From Mycolicibacterium sphagni (lineage in GTDB: Bacteria > Actinomycetota > Actinomycetes > Mycobacteriales > Mycobacteriaceae), in contig NZ_VBSB01000005.1 in NCBI RefSeq assembly GCF_013337765.1, positions 62,001-126,000 on the forward strand: a stretch of 64,000 nucleotides of DNA, in the 5' to 3' direction. How positions within the stretch are numbered: the first letter of the stretch is position 1; each line of letters begins with the position of its first letter. Below, in pieces: positions 34,978-44,346 of this stretch. A program made the position numbers and the translations under genes. The notes below the pieces were generated by a model. It was not told the origin of the DNA. It saw only the letters and a program-made list of their open reading frames with translations, and searched no databases.

Positions 34978-36171
34978 TCAGATCCGGTAGTCGGCCAGCA
35001 GCCGCTTGCTGATGATGTTCTTCTGGATCTCGCTGGTGCCCTCGCCGATCAGCAGGAACGGCGCATCCCGCATCAGCCGCTCGATCTCGTACTCCTTGGA
35101 GTATCCATAGCCGCCGTGGATCCGGAAGCTCTGCTGGGTGACCTCCGCACAGAACTCACTGGCCAGGTACTTCGCCATCCCGGCGGCGACATCGTTGCGC
35201 TCGCCGGAGTCCTTCAGCCGGGCGGCGTTGACCATCATCAGGTGTGCCGCTTCGACTTTCGTGGCCATCTCGGCCAGCTGGAAGGCGATGGCCTGATGCT
35301 CGGCGATCGGCTTGCCAAAGGTGCTGCGCTGCTGGGCATATCGGATCGCCAGCTCGAAGGCTCGGATGCCCACCCCGCACGCCCGGGCCGATACGTTGAC
35401 CCGGCCGACCTCGACGCCGTCCATCATCTGGAAGAAGCCCTGCCCCGGCTTGGCACCCAGGACGTCGTCGGCGCTGGCGACGTACCCGTCGAAGATCAGC
35501 TCGGTGGTGTCGATGCCCTTGTACCCGAGCTTGTCGATCTTGCCGGGGATCGTCAGGCCCGGGGCGACTTCGCCGAAACCGGAAGGCTTTTCGATCAGGA
35601 CGGCGGTCAGGTTGCGATGCGGCTTGTCCGCGCCCTCGTCGGTGCGCACCAGTGCCGCAACCAGCGTCGAGCTGCCGCCGTTGGTCAGCCACATCTTCTG
35701 GCCGTCGATGGTGTAGGTGCCGTCGCCGTTGTTCTTGGCCCTGGTGCGGATCGCGGCGACATCGGACCCCAGCTCGGGCTCCGACATCGAGAACGCGCCC
35801 CTGACTTCGCCGGTGGCCATCCGGGGCAGGAACCGTTGCTTCTGCTCGTCGGTGCCGTGCTGCCGGATCATGTAGGCCACGATGAAGTGGGTGTTGATCA
35901 CGCCGGAGATACTCATCCAGCCGCGGGCGAGCTCCTCGACGCACAGCGCGTAGGTGAGCAGCGACTCCCCCAGCCCGCCGTACTCTTCGGGCACCATCAG
36001 GCCGAACAGGCCCATCTCCTTCATCTGGTCGACGATGGCCTGCGGGTAGGTGTCGGAGTGCTCAAGTTCCTGCGCGTTGGGGATGATCTCCTTGTCGACG
36101 AATTGCCTTACCGTAGAGACGATTTCGGTTTGGACCTCGGTCAGGCCGAGCGTCTGGGCAATGCGCGTCAT
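34978..36171 (-). CDS. Acyl-CoA dehydrogenase
   Basis: 397 residues from ATG 36171 (overlaps the thiolase stop as ATGA); an upstream in-frame extension lies inside the thiolase gene. Motifs: MSEPELGSDVAAIRTRA, WLTNGGSSTLVAALV and the C-terminal LIGEGTSEIQKNI, which carries the standard catalytic Glu, unlike the 9017 and 11470 enzymes. It is a typical short- or branched-chain FadE that introduces the alpha-beta double bond, passing electrons to ETF. Confidence 0.92.
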   Translation of the reverse strand: MTRIAQTLGLTEVQTEIVSTVRQFVDKEIIPNAQELEHSDTYPQAIVDQMKEMGLFGLMVPEEYGGLGESLLTYALCVEELARGWMSISGVINTHFIVAYMIRQHGTDEQKQRFLPRMATGEVRGAFSMSEPELGSDVAAIRTRAKNNGDGTYTIDGQKMWLTNGGSSTLVAALVRTDEGADKPHRNLTAVLIEKPSGFGEVAPGLTIPGKIDKLGYKGIDTTELIFDGYVASADDVLGAKPGQGFFQMMDGVEVGRVNVSARACGVGIRAFELAIRYAQQRSTFGKPIAEHQAIAFQLAEMATKVEAAHLMMVNAARLKDSGERNDVAAGMAKYLASEFCAEVTQQSFRIHGGYGYSKEYEIERLMRDAPFLLIGEGTSEIQKNIISKRLLADYRI

Positions 36172-37385
36172 GCTCCAACCCTTTCGAACACCGCAGCCAG
36201 GCCCTGGCCGCCGCCGATGCACATCGTCTCCAGCCCGTAGCGGGCTTCCCGGCGGTGCAGCTCACGCGCCAGCGTGGCCAGCATCCGTCCGCCGGTGGCT
36301 CCGACCGGGTGGCCGAGCGAGATCCCCGAACCGTGCACGTTGGTGCGCTCGAAATCCGCTGCAGTGAACTTCCATTCACGCGTGCAGGCCAGGGCCTGCG
36401 CCGCGAACGCCTCGTTGAGCTCGATGAGGTCCATGTCCGTCAGCGTCAGGCCGGCCTTGGCCAGCGCGACCTCGGTGGCCGGCACCGGCCCGATGCCCAT
36501 CACGTTCGGGGCCACACCAGCCACGCCCCACGACACCATCCGGACCAACGGCGTCAGTCCGAGGTCGGCGGCCCGGTCGCGGGTCGTCACCACGCACATC
36601 GACGCTGCGTCGTTTTGTCCGCTGCTGTTGCCCGCCGTCACCGTGGCGTCCGGATCCGATTTACCCAGAACAGGTTTGAGCTTTGCCAGGGTCTCGGTGG
36701 AGGTGTCGGCGCGGGGATGCTCGTCAATCTCGATCACCTCGTCGCCAGCACGGCTGGTGACGGTGACGGGAATGATGGTCTGTGCCAGCAGTCCGTCCTT
36801 TTGGGCAGCAACCGCACGCTGATGCGAGCGAACCGCGAGCTCGTCCTGCTCAGTGCGACCGATGTCGTACTGCCTACGCAGATTCTCTGCGGTCTCCAGC
36901 ATGCCGCCGGGAACGGGGTAATGCTTCCCGCCGGCTGTGGTGCGTCCGCGGGCCAGCGCATCGTGCACCGTGACACCGCTGCGGGCCCCGCCCCACCGCA
37001 TATCCGTCGAGTGGAACACCACGTTGCTCATCGATTCGGCGCCGCCGGCGACAACGAGTTCGTTATTACCACTTGCCACTTGCATGCATGCCTGGATCAC
37101 GGCCTGCAGTCCCGACCCGCAGCGCCGGTCGATCTGCATCCCTGGAACCGTCACCGGCAGCCCGGCGTCCAGCGCGATCACGCGGCCGATCGCCGGTGCT
37201 TCCATACTCGGGTAGCAGTGTCCGATAACCACGTCTTCGACCGCGTCGGCCGGGATGCCGGTGCGCTGCAGCAGACCGGTCAGCGCGGCCACCCCGAGAT
37301 CCACTGCGGTCAGGGACTTGAACATCCCGTTGTAGCGCCCGATGGGCGTCCGAACAGGTTCACAGATGACGACCTCGTCGGTCAC
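36168..37385 (-). CDS. Thiolase (acetyl-CoA C-acyltransferase)
   Basis: 405 residues from GTG 37385, which overlaps the SDR stop as GTGA; the longer open frame upstream is an artefact. The complete active site is [11 protein letters not shown] (nucleophile near residue 90), [22 protein letters not shown] and CIGGGQG. Catalyses thiolytic cleavage of 3-ketoacyl-CoA. With the SDR, dehydrogenase and GntR gene of the same operon it makes a compact beta-oxidation module. Confidence 0.92.
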   Translation of the reverse strand: MTDEVVICEPVRTPIGRYNGMFKSLTAVDLGVAALTGLLQRTGIPADAVEDVVIGHCYPSMEAPAIGRVIALDAGLPVTVPGMQIDRRCGSGLQAVIQACMQVASGNNELVVAGGAESMSNVVFHSTDMRWGGARSGVTVHDALARGRTTAGGKHYPVPGGMLETAENLRRQYDIGRTEQDELAVRSHQRAVAAQKDGLLAQTIIPVTVTSRAGDEVIEIDEHPRADTSTETLAKLKPVLGKSDPDATVTAGNSSGQNDAASMCVVTTRDRAADLGLTPLVRMVSWGVAGVAPNVMGIGPVPATEVALAKAGLTLTDMDLIELNEAFAAQALACTREWKFTAADFERTNVHGSGISLGHPVGATGGRMLATLARELHRREARYGLETMCIGGGQGLAAVFERVGA

Positions 37386-38122
37386 AGGTGTCGTCCGCCG
37401 GTGACCTCGAGGACCGTTCCCGTCATGTAGGACGACAGGTCGGACGCCAGGAACAGCGCCACCTTGGCGACCTCCTCCGGCTCGCCCGCGCGACCCAGCG
37501 GAACCTCGGCCACCTTCGAATCCCAAATACGTTGTGGCATGGCCTCGGTCATCGCCGAACGGATCAGGCCCGGCTGAATGGCGTTGACCCGCACACCCAG
37601 GTGAGCGAGTTCCTTGGACGCGGCTTTGGTCATACCGACGATGCCGGCCTTGGCCGCCGAGTAGTTGGTCTGGCCGATCATGCCGACCTTGCCGGAGATC
37701 GAGGACATGTTCACGATCGCGCCGCGCTTCTGCTCGCGCATGACGGTCGACGCCTTCTTCAAACCGTTCCAGGTGCCCTTCAAATGCACCGAGATGACCT
37801 GGTCGAACTCGTCCTCGGTCATCTTGCGCAGGGTGGCGTCGCGGGTGATCCCGGCGTTGTTCACCATGATGTCGAAGCTGCCGAACTGCGCGATGGCCGC
37901 GTCGACCAGCGCGTCGACATCGGCGTACGCGGTGACATTGCACTTCACCGCGCGCGCGACGTCGGCACCGCCCAGGTTGTTGACGGCCTCTTCGGTCGCG
38001 TCGAGATTGAGGTCACCGAGCACCACACGGGCACCCTCGGCGATGAACTGCTCGGCGATCGCAAAGCCAAGGCCCTGCGCTCCACCGGTGATGACCGCGG
38101 TCTGACCTGCCAGCAACGACAT
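37382..38122 (-). CDS. SDR, 3-oxoacyl/3-hydroxyacyl-CoA dehydrogenase (FabG-like)
   Basis: 246 residues from ATG 38122 with GAGGGAGA upstream; the open frame extends further but the conserved start is [19 protein letters not shown]. It has the full classical SDR set: [12 protein letters not shown], catalytic YSAAK, and [12 protein letters not shown] at the end. It is likely to oxidise 3-hydroxyacyl-CoA with NAD(P). First gene of the leftward operon. Confidence 0.9.
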   Translation of the reverse strand: MSLLAGQTAVITGGAQGLGFAIAEQFIAEGARVVLGDLNLDATEEAVNNLGGADVARAVKCNVTAYADVDALVDAAIAQFGSFDIMVNNAGITRDATLRKMTEDEFDQVISVHLKGTWNGLKKASTVMREQKRGAIVNMSSISGKVGMIGQTNYSAAKAGIVGMTKAASKELAHLGVRVNAIQPGLIRSAMTEAMPQRIWDSKVAEVPLGRAGEPEEVAKVALFLASDLSSYMTGTVLEVTGGRHL

Positions 38123-38164
38123 CTGATCTCCCTCTTCCTGACGACGGACCCCCGAATGGGCAAC

Positions 38165-38183
38165 ATCATATTTCATATATGAT
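38165..38183. promoter_or_regulatory. AT-rich inverted repeat ATCATAT-TTCAT-ATATGAT
   Basis: Perfect 7-base arms with a 5-base spacer, AT-rich in very GC-rich surroundings, in the 95-bp gap between the divergent SDR operon (start 38122) and dehydrogenase operon (start 38218). It is likely an operator or combined operator-promoter. The GntR regulator at 34290, encoded in the leftward operon, is the natural candidate (inference). Confidence 0.6.
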
Positions 38184-38217
38184 CGCCGGAGCCAGCGCCC
38201 CCGACCCTAGGAGCCTG

Positions 38218-39381
38218 ATGACCGACGTCAGCGATGACGACTTCCGCGAGATCCTGGCCCAGACCCGCCACTTCGTCCGGTCGGCCGTGGTGCCGCGGGA
38301 AGCGGAGATCCTCGCCGAGGATAAGGTGCCCGACGATCTGCGCGACCAGGCCAAGCAGATGGGCCTGTTCGGTTACGCGATCCCGCAGGAGTGGGGTGGG
38401 CTGGGCCTGAACATCGCCCAAGACGTCGAGCTGGCGATGGAGCTGGGCTACACGAGTTTGGCGCTGCGATCGATGTTCGGCACCAACAACGGCATCGCCG
38501 GGCAGGTGCTGGTCGGGTTCGGCACCGACGAGCAGAAGGCACGCTGGCTCGAACCGATCGCGTCGGGTGAGGTGGTCGCGTCGTTCGCGCTGACCGAGCC
38601 GGGGGCCGGCTCCAATCCGTCCGGGCTGAAGACGAAAGCCGTTCGCGACGGCGACAGTTGGGTGATCAACGGCCGCAAGCAATACATCACCAACGCGCCG
38701 GTGGCGAATCTGTTCATCGTGTTCGCCCGCACCCGACCCGCGGACGCCAACGGCGCGGGGATCGCAGTGTTCCTGGTACCCGCGGACACTGCCGGCGTCG
38801 AGATCGGGGTCAAGGACGCCAAGATGGGCCAGGAGGGCGCCTGGACCTCGGATGTGAACTTCACCGACGTCCGGGTCGGCGACGACACCCTGATCGGCGG
38901 CAGCGAAGACATCGGCTATCGGGCGGCGATGACCTCGCTGGCCCGTGGGCGGATCCATATCGCCGCGCTTGCGGTCGGCTCCGCGCAACGCGCGCTGGAC
39001 GAGTCCGTCGCCTACGCCGCCACCGCGACGCAGGGCGGCACCCCGATCGGCAATTTCCAACTGGTGCAGGCGATGCTGGCCGACCAGCAGACCGGGGTGA
39101 TGGCCGGGCGCGCTCTGGTCCGCGACGCGGCGCGCAAGTGGGTCGACGACGAAGACCGCAGGATCGCGCCGTCGGTGGCCAAGCTGTTCTGCACCGAAAT
39201 GGCAGGCAACGTGGCCGATCTCGCCGTCCAGGTGCACGGCGGGGCGGGTTACATGCGGGGCGTACCGGTCGAGCGGATCTATCGCGAGGTGCGACTGCTA
39301 CGGCTGTACGAAGGAACCAGTGAAATTCAGCGCCTCATCATCGGCGGCGGACTAGTCAAGGAAGCGCAGCGCAAAGCATGA
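38218..39381 (+). CDS. Acyl-CoA dehydrogenase
   Basis: 387 residues from ATG 38218, six bases after AGGAG; an in-frame ATG at 38179 lies inside the palindrome and is less likely. Motifs: FALTEPGAGSNPSGLKTKAV, YITNAPVANLFIVFAR and RLYEGTSEIQRLIIGG with the standard catalytic Glu. It catalyses alpha-beta dehydrogenation of an acyl-CoA. It is divergent from the SDR-thiolase operon and overlaps the next SDR gene by 4 bp. Confidence 0.92.
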   Translation: MTDVSDDDFREILAQTRHFVRSAVVPREAEILAEDKVPDDLRDQAKQMGLFGYAIPQEWGGLGLNIAQDVELAMELGYTSLALRSMFGTNNGIAGQVLVGFGTDEQKARWLEPIASGEVVASFALTEPGAGSNPSGLKTKAVRDGDSWVINGRKQYITNAPVANLFIVFARTRPADANGAGIAVFLVPADTAGVEIGVKDAKMGQEGAWTSDVNFTDVRVGDDTLIGGSEDIGYRAAMTSLARGRIHIAALAVGSAQRALDESVAYAATATQGGTPIGNFQLVQAMLADQQTGVMAGRALVRDAARKWVDDEDRRIAPSVAKLFCTEMAGNVADLAVQVHGGAGYMRGVPVERIYREVRLLRLYEGTSEIQRLIIGGGLVKEAQRKA

Positions 39382-40199
39382 CAGGAAAGCTCAGCGGCAA
39401 GGTCGCGTTCATCACCGGAGCCGCCCGCGGCCAGGGCCGCGCGCACGCGGTGAAGATGGCGAGCGAGGGTGCCGACATCATCGCCGTCGATATCGCGGGC
39501 AAGTTGCCGGAATGTGTTCCGTACAACCCGGCCACGCCTGAGGATTTCGCCGAGACCGTGCAGCTGGTCGAAGCCACTGGCCAGCGGATCGTGTCTGCCG
39601 TCGTTGACGTTCGTGACCACGAGGGGCTCAAGGACGTTGTCCGAGACGGCGTCGCGAAGCTGGGTCGGCTGGACATCATCGTCGCGAACGCGGGCATCAC
39701 CTCGCCGTCGGCGTGGGACGAGATCACGCCGGAGGCCTTCCGGGATGTCATGGACGTCAACGTGACTGGCACGTGGAACACCGTGATGGCCGGTGCGCCG
39801 GCCATTGTCGAAGGTGGTCGCGGCGGTTCGGTGATCCTGATCAGTTCGGCCGCCGGTATCAAGCTGCAGCCGTTCATGGTGCACTACACCGCCAGCAAGC
39901 ACGCCGTCACCGGCATGGCCAGAGCGTTCGCGGCCGAGCTCGGCAAGCACAACATCAGGGTGAACAGCGTGCACCCCGGACCGGTCAACACCGACATGGG
40001 TACCGGTGACATGGTGGCCGCACTAGGCAAGGCGATGGAAACCAACCCGGCGCTGCAGAACATGATGCTGCCGTTCCTGCCGATCTACATCGCCGAACCG
40101 GAGGACATCGCCGATACGGTGTGCTTCCTGGCCAGCGATGACGCGAAACTGATTACCGCTGAGGCGATTTCAGTCGATCAAGGCTCAACGAAGTACTGA
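39378..40199 (+). CDS. Mycofactocin-coupled SDR family oxidoreductase
   Basis: 273 residues. The start FITGAARGQGRAHAVKMASEGADIIAVDI is the hallmark of the actinobacterial SDR group tied to the redox cofactor mycofactocin, with non-exchangeable NAD. NAGITSP and catalytic YTASK follow, and the end is AEAISVDQGSTKY. Such enzymes oxidise alcohols and pass electrons to mycofactocin. Start ATG overlaps the dehydrogenase stop by 4 bp. Its last 47 bases overlap the convergent hydrolase gene. Confidence 0.88.
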   Translation: MTGKLSGKVAFITGAARGQGRAHAVKMASEGADIIAVDIAGKLPECVPYNPATPEDFAETVQLVEATGQRIVSAVVDVRDHEGLKDVVRDGVAKLGRLDIIVANAGITSPSAWDEITPEAFRDVMDVNVTGTWNTVMAGAPAIVEGGRGGSVILISSAAGIKLQPFMVHYTASKHAVTGMARAFAAELGKHNIRVNSVHPGPVNTDMGTGDMVAALGKAMETNPALQNMMLPFLPIYIAEPEDIADTVCFLASDDAKLITAEAISVDQGSTKY

Positions 40200-41094
40200 A
40201 GGTCCGGGAGAGGAAGGCCACCTGATCACCGGCGGCCTTCTCGAACCAGTCGTGTCCCGGCCAGACGTCGAAGTGATCGCAGGGGTAGTGGTGCACCTGG
40301 CCCCTGCCCAGCACCGCGGTCTTGACCACGGAGTCGGCCGGTACGTAACGATCGAAGTCGGCGACCTGGACCAACAGCGGACAACGTAACCGCTTGGCGG
40401 CGTCCGCCGTTCGGATCGAGGCGATCTGCAGGCCCACCGCGGAGTCGACCTCGTTGCGCCAGGTCGGACCGGCCATCGCGGTGTAACTTTCGTAGGCACC
40501 GTCCAGCGCCAGCGCCCCGGGCTCGCCGGGATGGGCGACCAGTGGCATCAGGGTTGGCTTACGACCGCGGGCCACGTCGACGCGGCTTTTGAGGCCAACC
40601 GCTGTCCACTTCAATGCCTGTCCGACATCACGGTGTTCGACCGCCGCGCGGCTGACCGCCACCCCGCTGGTCAACGGCGTCATCGCAATGACACCCGCGA
40701 TGTCGGTGTGGTCGGCCGCCACCCGTACCACGTGACCGCCCGACATCGACGACCCCCACAGCACGATCCGATTCTGATCGACCCCGGGCAGCCGCTTGGC
40801 CGCGGCGATCGCGGCCTCGAAGTCGCCGATCTGCGCAGTGACCGAAACCGTCTGCCGCGGTGTGCCTTCCGAGGCACCGAATCCGCGGTAGTCGAAGGCA
40901 AGCACGTCGACGCCTGCGGCGCTGATCCGGTCGGCGAACGACTCGAGGCCGGAGTCCTTGGTGCCACCGAAACCGTGACCCATCACCACCACCGGGCGCC
41001 CGGCCGGGCCGGCGAAGGCGTCACCTTCACCAGGGAAATGCGATGCGCTGCAACGCACCCCGGAGGAGTCGAAGGTGATATCGGTGCGGGTCAT
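40153..41094 (-). CDS. Alpha/beta hydrolase (dienelactone hydrolase/X-Pro peptidase-like)
   Basis: 313 residues from ATG 41094 (ATGA overlap with the FMO gene). VVVMGHGFGGTKDSGL is the oxyanion strand-turn, GSSMSGGHVV the nucleophile elbow (Ser), VADFDRYVPADS the likely acid, and the C-terminal YPCDHFDVWPG carries the His. It is a predicted ester or lactone hydrolase, which could act on products of the Baeyer-Villiger enzyme (inference). Last gene of the leftward SDR-SDR-APH-FMO-hydrolase operon. Confidence 0.87.
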   Translation of the reverse strand: MTRTDITFDSSGVRCSASHFPGEGDAFAGPAGRPVVVMGHGFGGTKDSGLESFADRISAAGVDVLAFDYRGFGASEGTPRQTVSVTAQIGDFEAAIAAAKRLPGVDQNRIVLWGSSMSGGHVVRVAADHTDIAGVIAMTPLTSGVAVSRAAVEHRDVGQALKWTAVGLKSRVDVARGRKPTLMPLVAHPGEPGALALDGAYESYTAMAGPTWRNEVDSAVGLQIASIRTADAAKRLRCPLLVQVADFDRYVPADSVVKTAVLGRGQVHHYPCDHFDVWPGHDWFEKAAGDQVAFLSRTFSTSLSLDRLKSPQR

Positions 41095-42440
41095 ACCGCC
41101 ACCTTCCCGCGACGGCGAGCCAGTTCCGCCCGCTTCATGCCGGCCGGCAGTTCCCGCGTGCGGATATCGTGGTCGTAGTGGAAGTAGTCCACCTGCTGGG
41201 TGTGCCGCGGACGGTCGGTGCAGTGCCCCACGTAGAGCTTCTGATCGGCGTCGATCACCCGTTCCATCTCCGCGGCCGGCGGTAGCGCGTAGCGGCCCAC
41301 CGCGTAGGCGGCCAGCAGTTTCGCCTGGCATTCGATGAACGGAAACAGCGTCGGCACCGCCTGGGCGAAGCCGATGAACACCAGATTGTCCATGCCCGGC
41401 TTGAACATTCGCTTGTAGAGCCGGATCGCGTTGTCCGGCGCGCTGACGAAGTCGGGATCGAAGAACGGGAAGGTGATGTTGTAGCCGGTGGCGTAGACGA
41501 TCGCGTCGAATACCCCGCTGGTGCCGTCGTCGAAGTGGACGGTGTCCCCGTCCAGGCGGCTCACGTTGGGCTTGGGGATCACGTCACCGGATCCCAGCCG
41601 AAGTGGCAGTTCCACCGACTGGGTGGGATGCGCCTCGAACAGTTTGTGGTTCGGTGCGGGCAGACCGTACAGCTCCGGGTTGATGCCCATCGCGGGCGCC
41701 AGCAACTGAACTGCCTTGCGCTGCCAGGACAACGGGATGTGCGGCGACGTCTGCCAGACGCTGTCCCCTGGGCGGCCGGCGATGTACTTGGGCACGATCC
41801 AGGCACTCGAGCGCGTCGACAGCGTCACCGTGTTCTGCAGGGTCCGCGACGACAGCTCGACGGTGATATCGGCGGCGCTGTTACCGATGCCAACCACCAG
41901 GATCCGCTTACCGGTCAGGTTCAGCGGGGTCTGCGGATCGATGTAGTGGTGGGAATGGATTGTCTCGCCGGTGAATTCGCCGGGAAAGTCCGGGTATCGG
42001 GCATCCCAGTGATGGCCGTTGCCGACGACCAACAGGTCGAACTCCCGCGTCGTCCCGTTCTGGTCGGTGATATCCCAGCGGCCATCACTGTTGAGGCCAG
42101 CATGCTGGACACCGTTGTTGAACTCGATGTTCTCCAGCAGCCCGAAGGTCTCGGCATAGGAGTCCAGGTAGGCCTTGATGTCGCTGTGGTGCGGGAAAGA
42201 CGGGAAGTGGTCCGGGATCGGAAAGTCCCGAAACGACAGCCGCTGTTTGGAGGTGTCGATATGCAGAGACCGGTAGGCGCTGCTCATTCCATTGGGGTTG
42301 GCGAAGGCCCAGTTGCCGCCGATGCGGTCGGACAACTCGAAGGTGGTGTACGGCACGCCGTAGTCCTTGAGCATCTTGCCCGAGGTCAGCCCGCTGATGC
42401 CCGCGCCGATGATGGCTGTACGCGGCATGGATTCGCCCAC
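41091..42440 (-). CDS. Flavin-containing monooxygenase (FMO type)
   Basis: 449 residues from GTG 42440, five bases after AGGAG that overlaps the upstream stop; ATG 42428 is also possible. FAD motif IIGAGISGLTSGKML, NADPH motif VGIGNSAADI, and between them FTGETIHSHHY, which ends in Tyr as in FMO-type rather than Baeyer-Villiger enzymes. It may oxygenate a heteroatom or a ketone. A third flavin/heme oxygenase in the region, after the P450 and the 32233 enzyme. Confidence 0.88.
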   Translation of the reverse strand: MGESMPRTAIIGAGISGLTSGKMLKDYGVPYTTFELSDRIGGNWAFANPNGMSSAYRSLHIDTSKQRLSFRDFPIPDHFPSFPHHSDIKAYLDSYAETFGLLENIEFNNGVQHAGLNSDGRWDITDQNGTTREFDLLVVGNGHHWDARYPDFPGEFTGETIHSHHYIDPQTPLNLTGKRILVVGIGNSAADITVELSSRTLQNTVTLSTRSSAWIVPKYIAGRPGDSVWQTSPHIPLSWQRKAVQLLAPAMGINPELYGLPAPNHKLFEAHPTQSVELPLRLGSGDVIPKPNVSRLDGDTVHFDDGTSGVFDAIVYATGYNITFPFFDPDFVSAPDNAIRLYKRMFKPGMDNLVFIGFAQAVPTLFPFIECQAKLLAAYAVGRYALPPAAEMERVIDADQKLYVGHCTDRPRHTQQVDYFHYDHDIRTRELPAGMKRAELARRRGKVAV

Positions 42441-42448
42441 GTGTGCTC

Positions 42449-43522
42449 CTAGCGTGAAATCAGCTCGAGTGTGCCCAGATCGCGGATGGCCGCACAACCC
42501 CGGCGCAGCATCGCGCCCATCATGTCGTCACCGCGTTCGGTCTCGACCGCGAAGGCACAGCCCAATGCGGAGATCAAGGGAACCTGTATCATGCCCAAAA
42601 GATAGTCGTGCCAACAGGTTTCCGCGTCGTAGCCAGTCACGCCGGTGTCGAGCAGGGCACGGTGGTACTCGCCGACCAGGTCCTTCTCGGCCTCGGCCCG
42701 CAAGGCCGGTTCCAGACTGGTCCCGGTGAAGTAGGCCAGATCGCGGCCGGCCAGCCCGACACCGAGGGTCTGCCAGTCGACCACGCTGACCCGATCGCCG
42801 TCGAAGAGCAGATTGTCCAGCCGGTAGTCGCCGTGCAGCAGGGCGAACCGCTCGGGCGCGTTCAGCAGCCACGGCGTCACCAAATCCATGGCGGCGACCA
42901 GAGTTTCGGAATCTTCGGCGTTCAGCCTTGTCCCGAGTTTCTCGATCGTGATGCCGGCGGCCATCTTGGAGATGTCGCCAAGACCGCGGATGGCGTCCTC
43001 ACCGACGACCGACATTGCCAAACCGGGGAACGTCTGCCACCGCGGATCGCACCACGTCGGCCCGTGCAGGCCCGCCAATGCGCGCACCGCGAGACGGGCC
43101 TCGGGCAGTTCGCAACCGGCGATCTGGTCGCCTTGAACGGCCGGAGCCTGATCGGCCAGCAGCAATGCGTAACTGGCTCCTTCGTCGGCGATATCGACGT
43201 GGTAGCACTGCGGGATGGGGATCGTCACCACATCGGCGACGGATTGGTAGAACGCGCACTCGCTGCGGTAGCCGAGCGTCACCCGATCCCGGACGGCGTC
43301 GTCGCCGGCGGGCAATTTCAGGATGAAGCTGGCTGGCAGGTTGTCGGCGTCGGCGGCGTAGGTCGCCTTGATGCGGAACGTCGCGCCCGTCTGACCGGTG
43401 CCCACCGGCGTCACCTCGACGGTCTCGACCTCGACAGGCGCACCGGGACGGCTGAGGATGCCGGCCAGCCAGCCGCTGGTGACATCAGAGGGATAGCGGG
43501 GAATTGCGGTCGGGGCGCTCAT
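42449..43522 (-). CDS. Phosphotransferase (APH/ACAD10-like kinase fold) family protein
   Basis: 357 residues from ATG 43522 (ATGA overlap with SDR at 43519). Kinase-like motifs: FILKLPAGDD, the catalytic loop LLHGDYRLDNLLFDG and the metal-binding VVDWQTLGVGLAGRDLAYF. Proteins of this family in catabolic operons resemble the kinase part of ACAD10/11 and may phosphorylate hydroxyacyl-CoAs, which would allow removal of hydroxyl groups. Aminoglycoside resistance is unlikely given the context. Confidence 0.85.
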   Translation of the reverse strand: MSAPTAIPRYPSDVTSGWLAGILSRPGAPVEVETVEVTPVGTGQTGATFRIKATYAADADNLPASFILKLPAGDDAVRDRVTLGYRSECAFYQSVADVVTIPIPQCYHVDIADEGASYALLLADQAPAVQGDQIAGCELPEARLAVRALAGLHGPTWCDPRWQTFPGLAMSVVGEDAIRGLGDISKMAAGITIEKLGTRLNAEDSETLVAAMDLVTPWLLNAPERFALLHGDYRLDNLLFDGDRVSVVDWQTLGVGLAGRDLAYFTGTSLEPALRAEAEKDLVGEYHRALLDTGVTGYDAETCWHDYLLGMIQVPLISALGCAFAVETERGDDMMGAMLRRGCAAIRDLGTLELISR

Positions 43523-44346
43523 GGTGTCGGTTGCCTTCTGCTGTCGGTGCGTTGTTTGTCGACGAACCGCACAGCCATCCGGTTGAGCAAGCCGGGCGCC
43601 AGGCGCGCGAAAAGCCATGCCATGCGGGCCTGACGCGGTGCGACCAGGAGGGCCTTATTGCGTTCGATCGCCCGCAGCGTATCGGCGGCCAGCTGATCCG
43701 GGCTATAGAACGTCTCACTGCGCTGGCCCATTTGGTAGAACTCGCGGCCGTTGAAATCGCCGAGCCAGCCCTTGTCGAGAATCGGGGTGTCCACCGCGGT
43801 CGGACAGATGGCCAGCACGCCGATCCCGTGGCCGACAGCCTCGGTGCGCAGCGCCAGCGACAGCCCGACAATCGCGTGCTTGGTCATCACGTAGCTGGTG
43901 ATCCGGCCCGCGGCCGCCAGGCCCGCCATCGACGCGGTGTTGACGATGTGGCCGCTCTGTTGACGAACCATCTGCGGGTAGGCCGCGTGCACCCCGTGCA
44001 CGACACCGCGGATGTTGACGTCGATGATCGCGTTCCACTGGTCCAGGGTGAGCAGTTCGGTGTCCCCGCCCCAGGTGATCCCAGCGTTGTTGAACAGCAA
44101 GTCGATTCGGCCGGTGCGGGCCACGACATCGTCGACCGCGCGCTGGACGGCGGCGGCGTCGGTGACGTCGAGTTGCAGTGCGGTCCCCGGCTTGGTCAGC
44201 GACGCGGCGGTGCGTTCGGCGGCCGCGCCGTCGATGTCGGTGCACAGCACGTCAGCGCCGGCGCCCGCCAGCGCCCGGCACAGCGCTGCGCCGATTCCCG
44301 AGCCGGCTCCGGTGACGATCGCCTGCTTGCCGGCGAACCGCGTCAC
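43519..44346 (-). CDS. Short-chain dehydrogenase/reductase
   Basis: 275 residues from GTG 44346, which overlaps the upstream SDR stop as GTGA. Classical motifs: TGAGSGIGAALCRALAG, NNAGITWGG, catalytic Ser in TASM and YVMTK (Tyr-x3-Lys). The C-terminal extension (ARLAPGLLNRMAVRFVDKQ) resembles that of SDRs with a membrane-associating tail. Predicted alcohol or hydroxyacyl dehydrogenase. Confidence 0.88.
   Translation of the reverse strand: MTRFAGKQAIVTGAGSGIGAALCRALAGAGADVLCTDIDGAAAERTAASLTKPGTALQLDVTDAAAVQRAVDDVVARTGRIDLLFNNAGITWGGDTELLTLDQWNAIIDVNIRGVVHGVHAAYPQMVRQQSGHIVNTASMAGLAAAGRITSYVMTKHAIVGLSLALRTEAVGHGIGVLAICPTAVDTPILDKGWLGDFNGREFYQMGQRSETFYSPDQLAADTLRAIERNKALLVAPRQARMAWLFARLAPGLLNRMAVRFVDKQRTDSRRQPTP

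Noticed and set aside
36168..37943. 591-codon thiolase with an N-terminal extension
   Set aside because: The extension is an out-of-frame reading of the SDR gene. GTG 37385 with a GTGA overlap is the real start.
42449..43522. Aminoglycoside resistance gene
   Set aside because: Only the general kinase fold matches; operon context is catabolic.
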